Below, one piece after another: positions 1 to 8,365 of a stretch of DNA of 64,000 bases (the first letter of the stretch is position 1; each line of letters opens with the position of its first letter). Source of the DNA: JAOXRU01 sp965247735 (GTDB lineage: Bacteria > Bacteroidota > Bacteroidia > Flavobacteriales > Flavobacteriaceae). The position numbers were made by a program, and so were the translations under genes. The notes under the pieces were generated by a model. The model saw only the letters and a program-made list of their open reading frames with translations. It was not told where the DNA came from and searched no databases. The stretch is from assembly GCA_965247735.1 (NCBI GenBank), contig CBDFHN010000002.1:434001-498000 (forward strand), written 5' to 3'.

Positions 1-714
1 TTTCCATTTTTGATCATACCAATCAGAAGAACCAACAAATGCTTTGCCTATATTTAACAATGCTATTCTAGAATTTGGGTCTGGAAAGGGAGCAATATAC
101 TGCTGATGTTCTTTATCTGATAGTTTGCTTTTATCATAAAAAGCTTCCTTTAGTAGCACCTTAGGAGAGTAATTCATGTTAAGATAATAGTCCTTTCCCA
201 TCTCGCTAGTTACTATTTTGTCTATTTCTTGAGCAGCAGGATCATCTTTAGTAGCCCATAACCAAGTATTAAATAATACTATTTTGGCAATTCTATTTTC
301 ATTATCAATTGCGCTTGACAATCCTATAGGCCCTCCAAAATCGTGCAACACTAGTGTTATATCTTTAAGGTTAAGCTTATTTATAAATTCGTTTAAGTTT
401 TTGGCATGTTCTTGTGGCGTTCCAGAAAACGAAGTTGATTTTTCTGATAGTCCAAAGCCCAAATGATCAATCGCGATACAACGGTAGTCCGATGATAATT
501 CCTTTATAAAATCTCTATACAGAAAAGACCAGGTGGGTGTACCATGAACAAAAAGTATTGTTTTACCCTTTCCTTCATCTACATAGTGCATCTTGCCTGC
601 CTCTAACGCTATAGTATTACTTTTAAATGGATAGAGTTCTCTATCTACCCAATCTTGTGCATTGCTTGTTGTACTCATAGTGATCGTAATTAAAATTATG
701 ATTAATTGCTTCAT
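1..714 (-). CDS. Haloalkane dehalogenase-like alpha/beta hydrolase, C-terminus outside the window
   Basis: Reading leftwards from an ATG at 714, the frame is open for 238 codons to the window edge, so the C-terminus is missing. About 19 N-terminal residues look like a signal peptide ending in SNA before Gln20, suggesting export to the periplasm. The oxyanion-side motif HGTPTW is at residues 57-62. The nucleophile elbow reads LHDFGGPIG with Asp125, where most hydrolases of this fold have Ser. An Asp nucleophile and the following FNTWLW segment are typical of haloalkane dehalogenases, which replace halide by hydroxyl. The catalytic His and third acid lie beyond the edge. Fluoroacetate dehalogenases or epoxide hydrolases are alternatives with the same Asp. 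It starts 83 bp downstream of the crp-like gene and could be cotranscribed. Confidence 0.72.
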   Translation of the reverse strand, partial: MKQLIIILITITMSTTSNAQDWVDRELYPFKSNTIALEAGKMHYVDEGKGKTILFVHGTPTWSFLYRDFIKELSSDYRCIAIDHLGFGLSEKSTSFSGTPQEHAKNLNEFINKLNLKDITLVLHDFGGPIGLSSAIDNENRIAKIVLFNTWLWATKDDPAAQEIDKIVTSEMGKDYYLNMNYSPKVLLKEAFYDKSKLSDKEHQQYIAPFPDPNSRIALLNIGKAFVGSSDWYDQKWK

Positions 715-796
715 GTCTCTTTTTTTGTTTTATAATTAGATTCTGAAACAAAGATCCGTAACCACTATAATTCTATTATTGGTCTATACCAAGATT

Positions 797-1357
797 TTAA
801 ATAGGGATGCTATTTATAAGTTTACTAAAATTGGTTGCATCTATTCTAAGATATGATGCCAAATCTTTTTGCGAAACCATCTGTAGCAAGTGTGGGCTTC
901 TTTTTACAAAAAGCTTGAATCGTTCTTCTATTCCGTATGCCATCAATTCATGATGTCTATGCATTACATTCATTAAAAAATGTGCACTCAACTTCCTAAA
1001 TAGTGTTTCTATACTTCTGTGTTTTTCTAGAAGTTGCTGATGGTTTTGATACGAAATTCTTAAAAATGTACTAGCCGTTATTGTTTCTAAATAATACTTA
1101 GATGGTGTTTGCGTTAAAAAGGATTCTACAACGCCACTTAGTGATGGTGCATATGCAAACTGCAATACATGTTCTTTGCCATCTGCTAAATAATAGGATT
1201 TCTGAACACCATCTAGCACATAATACAGATAATGCTCGGTATCATCTGCCCTAGTCATTATTGTTTTTTTTGGAACTTTATGCATGGTCCAATAAGAACT
1301 ATAATCTTCAAATATGTTTTCTTCTAAAACATGTATTTTATCAAAAAAGTCTTTCAT
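797..1357 (-). CDS. Crp/Fnr-family transcriptional regulator
   Basis: A 186-residue protein with an N-terminal cyclic-nucleotide-binding-like beta-barrel (about residues 20-115) and a C-terminal helix-turn-helix around residues 140-180 (SQKDLASYLRIDATNFSKL). This is the usual layout of the short Bacteroidota Crp/Fnr-like regulators. No Fnr-type cysteine cluster is visible, so an iron-sulfur sensor is unlikely, and ligand binding cannot be judged from sequence. It is the third gene of a minus-strand run after the HxlR regulator and nudC, with only 15 bp separating it from the nudC stop, so cotranscription is likely. The protein ends soon after the recognition helix, slightly short for the family. 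Confidence 0.8.
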   Translation of the reverse strand: MKDFFDKIHVLEENIFEDYSSYWTMHKVPKKTIMTRADDTEHYLYYVLDGVQKSYYLADGKEHVLQFAYAPSLSGVVESFLTQTPSKYYLETITASTFLRISYQNHQQLLEKHRSIETLFRKLSAHFLMNVMHRHHELMAYGIEERFKLFVKRSPHLLQMVSQKDLASYLRIDATNFSKLINSIPI

Positions 1358-1372
1358 AAGTTCTTCCTATTA

Positions 1373-2260
1373 CTATACATTTTCTGCGATCCATGATGTT
1401 ATCAAGGTTCTGGCAATAGAATCTTCTTTAGAAAGCACCATTTTATGATCTGCTACCAGTTGTTGTAATTCTTTAGCAGTAAACCAAGCGGCATCCAAAA
1501 TCTCTTCTCCATCTACTTTAAAATCCTTATTGGCTACTTCGGCTCTAAAACCAAGCATTAATGATGATGAAAATACCCATGGCTGAGAATCCTTATAAGT
1601 TAAATCTATAACATCAACATTTACTTCTTCTTTTAGCTCTCTAACAACGGCATCTTCTATCCGTTCTCCTATTTCCACAAAACCTGCAAAAGTAGTACAG
1701 AGCGACATGGGTTCTCTTGGAAAAACATGCAATAAACATTGTTCTGCTTCGCCTATTGGTTTATACACTACTAGCGCTATTATTGCTGGTGATATCTTAG
1801 GATAAAACAATGTTTCGCAACCTTTGGCTGAACACTTACGTACATGCCCCTGCTCTTCTACAATTGTGGTGGATCCGCAAACACTACAGAACTTTGTCTC
1901 TCTATTCCATGTACTTATACCTTGTGCAAATGCCAACAAGGATAGTGTTTCCTGATCTAGTTTATGAATTAGTTTTCGAACGGATACTAAGGTTGCTCCT
2001 TTAGTATCATTTTCAGGGCTTAGTGTGGCTAACCAAGTGTTTTTTCCTAAGTAATGCCCTAAAAATATTTTACTTGTTGTTTTATCATTATTTGCTGCTA
2101 AAGGTACTGTTAGTAAGGTTGGGCTGTCATCTAAATTATTAAATAAAAATTTCCCATCCATTGTATAGATCAATAGATCGTCTGTTATAACAGGATCAAG
2201 AAGCAATCTCTTGTCAATTGCTCTTTCAAAATTTGGATTACTATAATATTGTGTCTGCAT
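1373..2260 (-). CDS. nudC: NAD(+) diphosphatase / RNA NAD-decapping Nudix hydrolase
   Basis: A 295-residue protein with the full NudC architecture. A four-cysteine zinc ribbon (Cys125, Cys128, Cys143, Cys148) is followed by a Nudix domain whose box starts at Gly193 and includes the REL-EE core at about 207-212. The SQPW motif at 225-228, followed by SSSLM, is the NADH-pyrophosphatase signature that separates NudC from other Nudix enzymes. The family cleaves NAD(H) to NMN(H) plus AMP and removes NAD caps from RNA. It starts 2 bp after the stop of the HxlR gene and is followed after 15 bp by a crp-like gene, so the three probably form one operon under the operator at 2601-2635. Confidence 0.9.
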   Translation of the reverse strand: MQTQYYSNPNFERAIDKRLLLDPVITDDLLIYTMDGKFLFNNLDDSPTLLTVPLAANNDKTTSKIFLGHYLGKNTWLATLSPENDTKGATLVSVRKLIHKLDQETLSLLAFAQGISTWNRETKFCSVCGSTTIVEEQGHVRKCSAKGCETLFYPKISPAIIALVVYKPIGEAEQCLLHVFPREPMSLCTTFAGFVEIGERIEDAVVRELKEEVNVDVIDLTYKDSQPWVFSSSLMLGFRAEVANKDFKVDGEEILDAAWFTAKELQQLVADHKMVLSKEDSIARTLITSWIAENV

Positions 2261-2262
2261 TG

Positions 2263-2589
2263 TTATTTAAATTTTTTTGCCCAGCCTTGTGCCCAATCCC
2301 CAAGTGGTTCTAATAATTCATACAATTCTTTTCCTTCTTTGGTTAAAGCATATCCTTCTACTGTCTTTTCTATAAGATGTGCTTCGTTTAGCTCTTTTAA
2401 GCGTTTGTTTAATGTTGTTGGTGAAATGGACTCGCAGTATTCTTGAAGTTTTCTAAAAGTGCTTGGCCCTCTATACAAATGCCATGTAATGCCCATTGCC
2501 CAGCTACGCCCCAATAAATCAAATAGTGCCATAATTGGCTGTCCTGATTTTGAACCACGTACTGGTTTTCCTGGTGTTGGTATTGCCAT
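2263..2589 (-). CDS. HxlR-family winged-helix transcriptional regulator
   Basis: A 108-residue HxlR-type MarR-like regulator: one winged helix-turn-helix with the family pattern LLGRSWAMGITWHL, the FRKLQEY segment, SPTTLNKRLKEL recognition helix and a GYALTKEGKEL wing. HxlR proteins bind palindromes as dimers and often sense reactive electrophiles or oxidants through a cysteine near the N-terminus. Here the only Cys visible is in the EYCESI segment, so redox sensing is open. It is first in the run hxlR-nudC-crp-like and its stop lies 2 bp from the nudC start. Two perfect 5-5-5 palindromes begin 12 bp upstream of its ATG, a strong sign of autoregulation. Confidence 0.88.
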   Translation of the reverse strand: MAIPTPGKPVRGSKSGQPIMALFDLLGRSWAMGITWHLYRGPSTFRKLQEYCESISPTTLNKRLKELNEAHLIEKTVEGYALTKEGKELYELLEPLGDWAQGWAKKFK

Positions 2590-2600
2590 AATCTATAGTG

Positions 2601-2635
2601 CTACATATTTTGTAGGAAAGCTACATAAAGTGTAG
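2601..2635. promoter_or_regulatory. Tandem palindromic operator, probable HxlR binding sites
   Basis: Two perfect inverted repeats of the form CTACA-N5-TGTAG lie at 2601-2615 (spacer TATTT) and 2621-2635 (spacer TAAAG). Their centres are 20 bp apart, about two helical turns, so two dimers could bind on the same face. They lie 12-46 bp upstream of the hxlR-like ATG (2589), where they would cover the promoter or leader. The dyads are read directly from the sequence. Assignment to the adjacent regulator is inference from position and the usual dyad binding of HxlR proteins. Confidence 0.75.
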
Positions 2636-2842
2636 CATGCATAAAAGCAATTTAACTTTATATATAGAAAGTGAATTGAGTTTACTCGGAAAAACATATT
2701 GTATTCGTTAACGAAAGGAAAATATAACATTACTAGCACAATAATGTTAATGCTTAGAACTCTATAGTTGGTATAATAAGGTTTATGGAATTTTCGTCTT
2801 AATTACAACTAATAACAGTGGTTATATATTGTTAAACGCAGT

Positions 2843-3271
2843 TTATTTTCTTTTTAGAAGATAACACTTGTCCCTTAGCTGTATATTTTCACCGTCATAG
2901 AAATCAATTTCCACCTTTAAATTCTCGATAAATTTTTGATCATCATTTGGACATATTTTTAAAAAAGATTCCTTCACAACAAGCTCTCCATATTTGTCAT
3001 AAATTGAAATTATTGCATTATTTTTATGATTGTGTATCCAATCTACATTAAACCAATTACCACTATCATTCTTTTTAATCCAGAAAGCAGTTTTGGGAAT
3101 TCTATCTGTTCCTTGTAAATCTACTATTGGTTTGTCTATTATCTCTAAATGTTTATCAAATTCTGTAATTCCGTTTTTCTTTATGATAAAAAGGAAAAAC
3201 ACAATGAATAAAATTATAATTAAACTTGTGAAAAGTAAAATTTGAAGTATAATTTTTTTTGCGCTTTTCAT
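2843..3271 (-). CDS. Hypothetical protein with one N-terminal membrane segment
   Basis: A 142-residue protein I do not recognise. Residues about 8-31 are almost entirely Leu, Ile, Val and Phe and form one transmembrane helix or uncleaved signal anchor. The remaining ~110 residues are hydrophilic and probably periplasmic, with several aromatic and acidic residues and two cysteines (in LKICPND and RDKCYLL) that could form a disulfide. The short AACTGC-type sequences at both ends of the gene (2829-2844 and the hairpin at 3336-3361) resemble the borders of small gene cassettes common in Bacteroidota. It lies on the same strand as its neighbours, but spacing does not show an operon. Confidence 0.55.
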   Translation of the reverse strand: MKSAKKIILQILLFTSLIIILFIVFFLFIIKKNGITEFDKHLEIIDKPIVDLQGTDRIPKTAFWIKKNDSGNWFNVDWIHNHKNNAIISIYDKYGELVVKESFLKICPNDDQKFIENLKVEIDFYDGENIQLRDKCYLLKRK

Positions 3272-3335
3272 TCAGGTTTTAGTTTTTCTCAAATAACCTA
3301 TAAAATCCATCAGTTAACGATATATAGTGTTTTGG

Positions 3336-3361
3336 CTAAGCTGCGTTTTAATGCAGTTTAG
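3336..3361 (-). terminator. Hairpin downstream of the PD40 lipoprotein gene
   Basis: An inverted repeat with nine-base arms (CTAAGCTGC and GCAGTTTAG, one G-T pair) and an 8-nt loop lies 35 bp downstream of the stop at 3396. There is no strong T-run, so it may be a weak terminator or an attC-like cassette border. The arm sequence partly recurs near 2833-2846 at the other end of the neighbouring small gene. Confidence 0.4.
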
Positions 3362-3395
3362 GTGTTGTTACCAAACGTTTCTTCGTTATTTCTTT

Positions 3396-4304
3396 TTATT
3401 CGTTGTCTTTTGATTTTAGATTCTCTATAATCTTAGCATCAACCCAATGTTGTTTTCCAATGTAAGTACGCTTACCGTCTTCATTTAACTTCCATTCTCC
3501 TCGTATGAAAAAGAAATATTTACCATCAGGCGATATTTTTGGAGAGCTCTCCTGCATATCCGTATTTATTATTGGTCCCATATTCATCGTCTTTGACCAA
3601 GTGCCGTCATTTTTCTTAAAGCTAATATAAAGATCAGATTGCCCATACCCATCTTCTCTTTCGACACTCCAGATTAAATAAGATTCATCGGGGGAAATTA
3701 GAGATCCCGAAATATATTCTCCTCTATTGATATCATCATTTAATTTGATCGGCTCTTCATATTTACCATTAATAAGTCGCGCATAGTAGATAGCACCAAT
3801 AGGGCTCTGCTCTTTGTATGCTGTAAAATAGTAAGTACCCTTAGCCGAGACAGATAGACCATGCGCCATATGTTTTAGAAAAGCACCAGGACTTTTAGGT
3901 TCAGACCACTTATTATCCTTTCGCTCTCTAAACAGTTTGCCAATAAACATTTTATTACCATCAGCTGAAAATTGTGGCCATCTTATATCTGTCTCAGATT
4001 CCTGGCCCCAACGATTATTTTCGTATTTGATAACGAAAAAAGTGCGTTTATTGTATTTACCGTTTGTCCGTGTAAAGTAACACGACTTCATATCTGGCGT
4101 AAATGTAACTTCTTCAAAACTCCCTTCTGGAGAAAGAATATCAGAAGTAAAAAGTTTAGGGATTAAACCTGGAGGCTTTTGTTCAAAATAGTGATTTTCC
4201 AGGGCGGGAAAATCAGAATCGTTTGCTTTCTGGTTTTTAGTATTGCAAGCATTTACAAATAGTGTTAATACAAGTAATAATAGAATAAGTTTGTAGTTTT
4301 TCAT
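3396..4304 (-). CDS. TolB-like/PD40 beta-propeller lipoprotein
   Basis: A 302-residue protein with a lipoprotein signal peptide whose lipobox ends at VNAC (Cys20), so it should be lipid-anchored in the envelope. The mature part has repeated PD40/WD40-like blades of the type 'PDMKSCYFTR', 'FSADGNKMFIG', 'SPDESYLIW' and 'SPDGKYFFFIRG', about five in all, as in TolB C-terminal propellers. The function is unknown; these proteins usually act as binding scaffolds. It stands alone on the minus strand, with a hairpin after its stop and 54 bp separating it from the DUF2314 gene upstream. Confidence 0.72.
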   Translation of the reverse strand: MKNYKLILLLLVLTLFVNACNTKNQKANDSDFPALENHYFEQKPPGLIPKLFTSDILSPEGSFEEVTFTPDMKSCYFTRTNGKYNKRTFFVIKYENNRWGQESETDIRWPQFSADGNKMFIGKLFRERKDNKWSEPKSPGAFLKHMAHGLSVSAKGTYYFTAYKEQSPIGAIYYARLINGKYEEPIKLNDDINRGEYISGSLISPDESYLIWSVEREDGYGQSDLYISFKKNDGTWSKTMNMGPIINTDMQESSPKISPDGKYFFFIRGEWKLNEDGKRTYIGKQHWVDAKIIENLKSKDNE

Positions 4305-4358
4305 TGATTAATCATTTATAATGTTTGGTAATGTACTTATTATTGTAAATGATAAAAC

Positions 4359-5240
4359 CTATTCAGCAACACCCAATACTTTCCATTGCTTATCTGTTCT
4401 AAAAGTATTTAGCCTTTCTTGAGACATACCACCATCAGGAAAATAGCATGTTTCTGTAATAATACAGTGGTCTTCTGTTATAAAATCTCTCTTAAAAGCT
4501 CTTTTAATACCATCAAATTTTGGCATACCATTTTCTTCTAAATGATTTGCAAATGATAATTGTAATACTTCTGCCGTACTATTTATAATATCGGCATCAA
4601 TATCAAACTTTACCGTTTTTTGCAACATCAGCTCTGCTTCTTTACTAAAGTCTTTACAACTTATGGCCTTATCCAAATTATCGTTATCATAGGCCTCTTC
4701 TAGCGATAATATAGCCCCTTCTGGTGTATCTAAATTAGCTAAGAAATAGTCTTCGCCTTCGTCTATATGCATTCCGCCAAGGCTTTTATCAAAATTAACC
4801 AAATCATCTCCTGTATAGCCATCTCTAATTGCTCTTATGGTATATCCTCCAATAAGTCTGCCCTGCTCTATAATCATCCAATCGGAAACATAGTCTATGG
4901 TAATTCCTATTTTTTGATCAATTACCACTGTAGTAACATCTATTGGCTCGTTACCTACTGTGCCAAAAATATTACCCTCTTCATCAAAGTGTGGCTCCAT
5001 TAGCCAAATATGCTCTGTTTTGTCTCCATCTTCTATTCGTGCTTTTATAGAAAGATAGGATTGTCCTTCCTTTGGGTTTTGTAAACATTCTTCAAAATAA
5101 TGAAGCGTTAGTCTTGCCTTTTCAATAGCCCAATTCATTCTATCACTTTCTGAAGAAAAATCATAGACATCCGGATTCCCTTCTCGTTGTCTAATACTTG
5201 TTTTTTTATCTTTCCCGAATAGTTTATTAAATATTCCCAT
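4359..5240 (-). CDS. DUF2314 domain protein
   Basis: I choose the ATG at 5240, giving a protein that begins MGIFNKLFG, a frequent cytoplasmic start; an in-frame ATG at 5276 would add 12 residues with no family character. Residues about 35-150 match the DUF2314 (YegJ-like) pattern: a run ending in IWLMEP, then FGTVGNEPIDV, then SDWMIIEQGRLIGGYTIR. The function of DUF2314 is not established. The C-terminal half (about 165-290) seems to hold a second domain: a helical stretch with EEAYDNDNLDKA and a beta-rich part ending WKVLGVAE, similar in feel to NTF2-like or SnoaL-type folds. No signal peptide is present. Confidence 0.7.
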   Translation of the reverse strand: MGIFNKLFGKDKKTSIRQREGNPDVYDFSSESDRMNWAIEKARLTLHYFEECLQNPKEGQSYLSIKARIEDGDKTEHIWLMEPHFDEEGNIFGTVGNEPIDVTTVVIDQKIGITIDYVSDWMIIEQGRLIGGYTIRAIRDGYTGDDLVNFDKSLGGMHIDEGEDYFLANLDTPEGAILSLEEAYDNDNLDKAISCKDFSKEAELMLQKTVKFDIDADIINSTAEVLQLSFANHLEENGMPKFDGIKRAFKRDFITEDHCIITETCYFPDGGMSQERLNTFRTDKQWKVLGVAE

Positions 5241-5452
5241 TATAAGTTTTATATATGATGATAAAGAAGCTATCAATTATTTCTGTAACCTCAAATATAG
5301 TATCAATTGAGGATAGTTCCTATTTATCTTTATAGGAATAGTGCTAAAAAAGTATAAAATTGAGTAGTGTCTTATCTCCAATTCTTAATTTGGTATTATC
5401 CTATTACAATCTAAGTAGTATTGCATTCAACAAAACCAATATCATTTTAAAA

Positions 5453-5902
5453 CTAACAAAAGTACCTATCTATCATTATATAGCATCCACCAATTAGTAA
5501 TGTTGGAAACATTAGTATGGATACTGAGTATATTGCATAATAGCCTCTTTTTTTTATATCTCCTTTATTTCTAACCCATATTCCATTAGACAAGCTACCT
5601 TCATCTAGAGCAAAGGGTTCTTCTTTAAATACTTTTTGAAAAAAATGGGCTATTGCTTTTATTATATTTAATGTTAAAAATGGAGAAAAACTAAATAAGA
5701 GACAGTTATACCTGCAATAATAATTCCAATCAAAAAACAGCATTACAAAACCCAAAAAACCTATTAAAAAAGTGTATTTAAAATATGAATTAAATATGTT
5801 TTTCTTTTTTAAATCTTCAGAATAAGTAACAATACATGCAGATAATACTAAAAACACTCCATTAATAATCCAAAAATAAGTATGCGCTAGTTCCATCTTC
5901 AA
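5453..5902 (-). CDS. Small multipass membrane protein of unknown function
   Basis: A 149-residue protein with about four hydrophobic helices (near residues 8-28, 42-60, 62-85 and 120-145). No family motif was recognised. The loop between the third and fourth helices contains a short hydrophilic stretch (KEEPFALDEGSLSNG). It follows the fatty acid hydroxylase gene by 18 bp on the same strand and may be cotranscribed with it, which could mean a role in the same membrane-lipid process, but nothing in the sequence proves it. Confidence 0.5.
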   Translation of the reverse strand: MKMELAHTYFWIINGVFLVLSACIVTYSEDLKKKNIFNSYFKYTFLIGFLGFVMLFFDWNYYCRYNCLLFSFSPFLTLNIIKAIAHFFQKVFKEEPFALDEGSLSNGIWVRNKGDIKKRGYYAIYSVSILMFPTLLIGGCYIMIDRYFC

Positions 5903-5920
5903 AACCCCTATCTAAACACG

Positions 5921-6835
5921 CTACTTTTCCAACAAACGCTGTTGCTGTCTTACGGTTAGTGTACTTCCATCGGGGCTCCAACCTGGGGGACCAAAGATAT
6001 ACATAAACACTTCTTTAGGTGATTTGGACTTTTTTACATCCTTTATAATATCTCCGTATTCATGTGTTAATATTACCATAGGATTATAGGAGTCTGGTGC
6101 ATGAGTAACACCAAATTCTACTTCTATTTCTTCGTCAAACTCTTTCCATGTACCAAATAGCTTATCAAATAGATTTAAAAAACCACCATGATTTTTATCC
6201 AAATAAACAATATTTTTGGCATGGTGCACTTGGTGCATGGTATGGGTATTAAATATTTTTTCTATAAACCCCATTTTAGGTACATAAAGGGTATGCAATT
6301 GAAATTGCCATAAAGACTCTATTCCCAAACAAAACATTACCATTGCTGGCGAAAAACCTGCTGCCGGCATCCACATATAAAACAATGGCTTGTACATAAC
6401 GGTAAACCATCCATTACGAACCGCTGTTCCTAAATTATAATTTTCTGAGGAATGGTGTACAATATGTGCCGCCCAAAACAACCGTACTTCATGATTGGCT
6501 CTATGAAACCAATAATAAGTGAAATCGTCAGCAAACTGACATATTAACCATACATACCAAGCAAAACCAAAAGATTTGTAGCCCAATATATTGGTTCGTA
6601 TTCCTGCTACTATAGGATTACAAAGTTCATATACAAACTCGAACAATACAATAGCAAAAATAACTTTCATGATAGGCGCTATTATTGCTGATCCTATCCC
6701 CATAAATCCACTCGCAAATAGATCTTTCCAGACATAGAGCTCTTTATCTCCATGGCTTCTGCTATATGCAATTTCTAATATTATAAATGCAATAAAGCAT
6801 GGTGCTCCGTAAACCAGAGGATTTGTAAAACTCAT
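5921..6835 (-). CDS. Sterol desaturase / fatty acid hydroxylase superfamily membrane di-iron enzyme
   Basis: The ATG at 6835 gives MSFTNPLVYG, a typical start for this group; the in-frame ATG at 6871 adds 12 unconvincing residues. The 304-residue protein has several transmembrane helices and the histidine clusters that bind the di-iron centre: H111-RAN-H115, H124-IV-H127-H128 and H201-QV-H204-H205. Enzymes of this superfamily hydroxylate or desaturate lipids in the membrane (for example fatty acids, sterols, carotenoids). The exact substrate cannot be read from sequence. The C-terminal tail ends in a basic, glutamine-rich segment. An inverted repeat sits just upstream of the chosen start (6864-6893). 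Confidence 0.85.
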   Translation of the reverse strand: MSFTNPLVYGAPCFIAFIILEIAYSRSHGDKELYVWKDLFASGFMGIGSAIIAPIMKVIFAIVLFEFVYELCNPIVAGIRTNILGYKSFGFAWYVWLICQFADDFTYYWFHRANHEVRLFWAAHIVHHSSENYNLGTAVRNGWFTVMYKPLFYMWMPAAGFSPAMVMFCLGIESLWQFQLHTLYVPKMGFIEKIFNTHTMHQVHHAKNIVYLDKNHGGFLNLFDKLFGTWKEFDEEIEVEFGVTHAPDSYNPMVILTHEYGDIIKDVKKSKSPKEVFMYIFGPPGWSPDGSTLTVRQQQRLLEK

Positions 6836-6863
6836 TTTTAGATAACTAATTTGTTCGGCACAA

Positions 6864-6893
6864 TATAGCAAATTAACCTTGTTAATTGCTATA
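6864..6893. promoter_or_regulatory. Inverted repeat upstream of the fatty acid hydroxylase gene
   Basis: TATAGCAAATTAAC and GTTAATTGCTATA form a near-perfect dyad (one bulged base) around a 3-nt centre, 29-58 bp upstream of the ATG at 6835. It overlaps the first codons of the longer reading frame, which supports the shorter start. It could be an operator or a leader hairpin. Confidence 0.35.
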
Positions 6894-7538
6894 GTATCAG
6901 CACTATTGTAGGTAAATTAGGTAAGCAACACATGTATAGCTCTTTACAATATAGATATAAAGTGCTTTAACTATTATTAGTATCAATAATATTGATCATA
7001 ATAATGATTAGCAGTCAATAACTTATACCCTACAGTTCTATACTATTGATGCTTTTTGCAGTAAGATCAATAAAAAAACTACCTACTAGATCTCTATTGA
7101 TGCAGATATATAATGCCAATTCTTTATTAAACGTATATAATATATAGTAAAATAACTATTAACCAAGACTAAAAACATATATAAGTATAAAATAATCTTA
7201 TTTTTTTAGCACTACATCAAACAAAATAAAAAAACTAATTTATAAATTACATAATAAACCATATATGTAGAAAAATAACGGTAATTATTTTTAATTATAC
7301 AAACCTAGATAAAGAAGTATAGTATAAATAAATACAATGACAATTTTATAGATAAGCATATAGTATTATATATACTGCTTGTAGTAAACTGAAAAAATAT
7401 AATGTCAATTTTAAGTCAAATTATATTATTTATACAATTATATACGTTAGTATAAATAAGAAATAGTGTTTTCTAAGCATTATTTTTTGACAAAAGGGTG
7501 ATCTAATTGTAATCTAAAAGTATTTAAAAAAATAGTTG
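6894..7538. other. AT-rich intergenic region between divergent genes
   Basis: About 640 bp, very AT-rich, separating the minus-strand hydroxylase from the plus-strand DUF6261 gene. It must hold both promoters, but no convincing consensus was found. No open frame of note, repeat or RNA gene was seen. Confidence 0.5.
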
Positions 7539-8237
7539 ATGAGCAAGCCCTACCTTACCTATTACCGTCATGGAGAGTACCTAGACTATATGACCACCAT
7601 TATAGCTGTACTAGATAGTAAGCCAAAAATACTTGCAGAGTTAAACTTACCCAGGCAAGTATTGTTTGCCCAAGTGCAGCAAATAGAGGCGGTATACAAA
7701 CAACGGATTTCTAGTGAAATTACCACCACTATTACCGATTTAGCCAAAGAAAGGGATGCTGCTATTGTAGGAATAAAATATATAACCGCTGGATACAAAA
7801 AACACTATACAGAAGCTATAGCTAATGCTGCCAGTTTGTTACATCAGAATATTAAGCAACATGGCAAGACTATGCTACAACGAAACCAGTCCGAAAAGAC
7901 TGCGCTAATTAATAGTATTATAAACGACTGGAAAACCATTCCAAAGCTCGCTAATGCGTCTGCCCTACTACAGCTAGAGGGCTGGATAGACGAGTTGAAA
8001 CATATAAATGATAATTTTGCTTCTGCATTTATCAATAGAATTGAAGAACAGGCCAATAAGAAAATCAGCAATATAAAACCACTTAGAGTTAGCACTACTG
8101 CAGCTTACAAAACAGTAATGCAACATCTTGTGGCACATAATACTCTAGGCACAGCTACTGCCTATGGCTTGGTACTGAAACAGATTGCAGTACTTGCCAA
8201 ACAATACAACCTAAGGATTACCAAAAGAAATGGTTAG
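7539..8237 (+). CDS. DUF6261 family protein
   Basis: The ATG at 7539 is preferred over the TTG directly before it. The 232-residue product is almost wholly alpha-helical and matches what I know of DUF6261 proteins of Bacteroidota: an early Y-x-x-YM segment, the 'KERDAAIVGIKYITAGYKKHY' type block (about residues 65-90), AASLLHQNIKQHG, then a long helix with LKHINDNFASAFINR and a final helix near the C-terminus. The function is unknown and there is no signal peptide or membrane segment. Downstream lies a remarkable repeat zone (8278-8903). It is the only plus-strand gene in the first 30 kb. Confidence 0.75.
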   Translation: MSKPYLTYYRHGEYLDYMTTIIAVLDSKPKILAELNLPRQVLFAQVQQIEAVYKQRISSEITTTITDLAKERDAAIVGIKYITAGYKKHYTEAIANAASLLHQNIKQHGKTMLQRNQSEKTALINSIINDWKTIPKLANASALLQLEGWIDELKHINDNFASAFINRIEEQANKKISNIKPLRVSTTAAYKTVMQHLVAHNTLGTATAYGLVLKQIAVLAKQYNLRITKRNG

Positions 8238-8277
8238 GGAACTTGCTTATATTACTACAAGGCAATATTAGTGAATT

Positions 8278-8365
8278 GTTCAACCGTTTAATTGTTTAAT
8301 TGTTTAATTGTTTAGTTGTTTAATTGTTTAGTTGTTTAGTTGTTTAGTTGTTTAGTTGTTTAACC
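8278..8365. repeat. Eleven-unit 8-bp tandem array (GTTTARTT)n
   Basis: Eleven consecutive octamers follow the DUF6261 stop by 40 bp. Units read GTTTAATT or GTTTAGTT; the first (GTTCAACC) and last (GTTTAACC) are degenerate. The period is not a multiple of three and there is no open frame across it, so it is not coding. Shorter pieces of the same array recur before the second and third long units at about 8510-8540 and 8685-8706. Confidence 0.9.

Noticed and set aside
284..466. Plus-strand frame at the window start
   Set aside because: It is antisense to the haloalkane-dehalogenase-like gene, which has clear catalytic motifs.
8278..8365. Octamer array considered as a phase-variable coding repeat
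   Set aside because: It lies 40 bp after the DUF6261 stop and no frame stays open through it.
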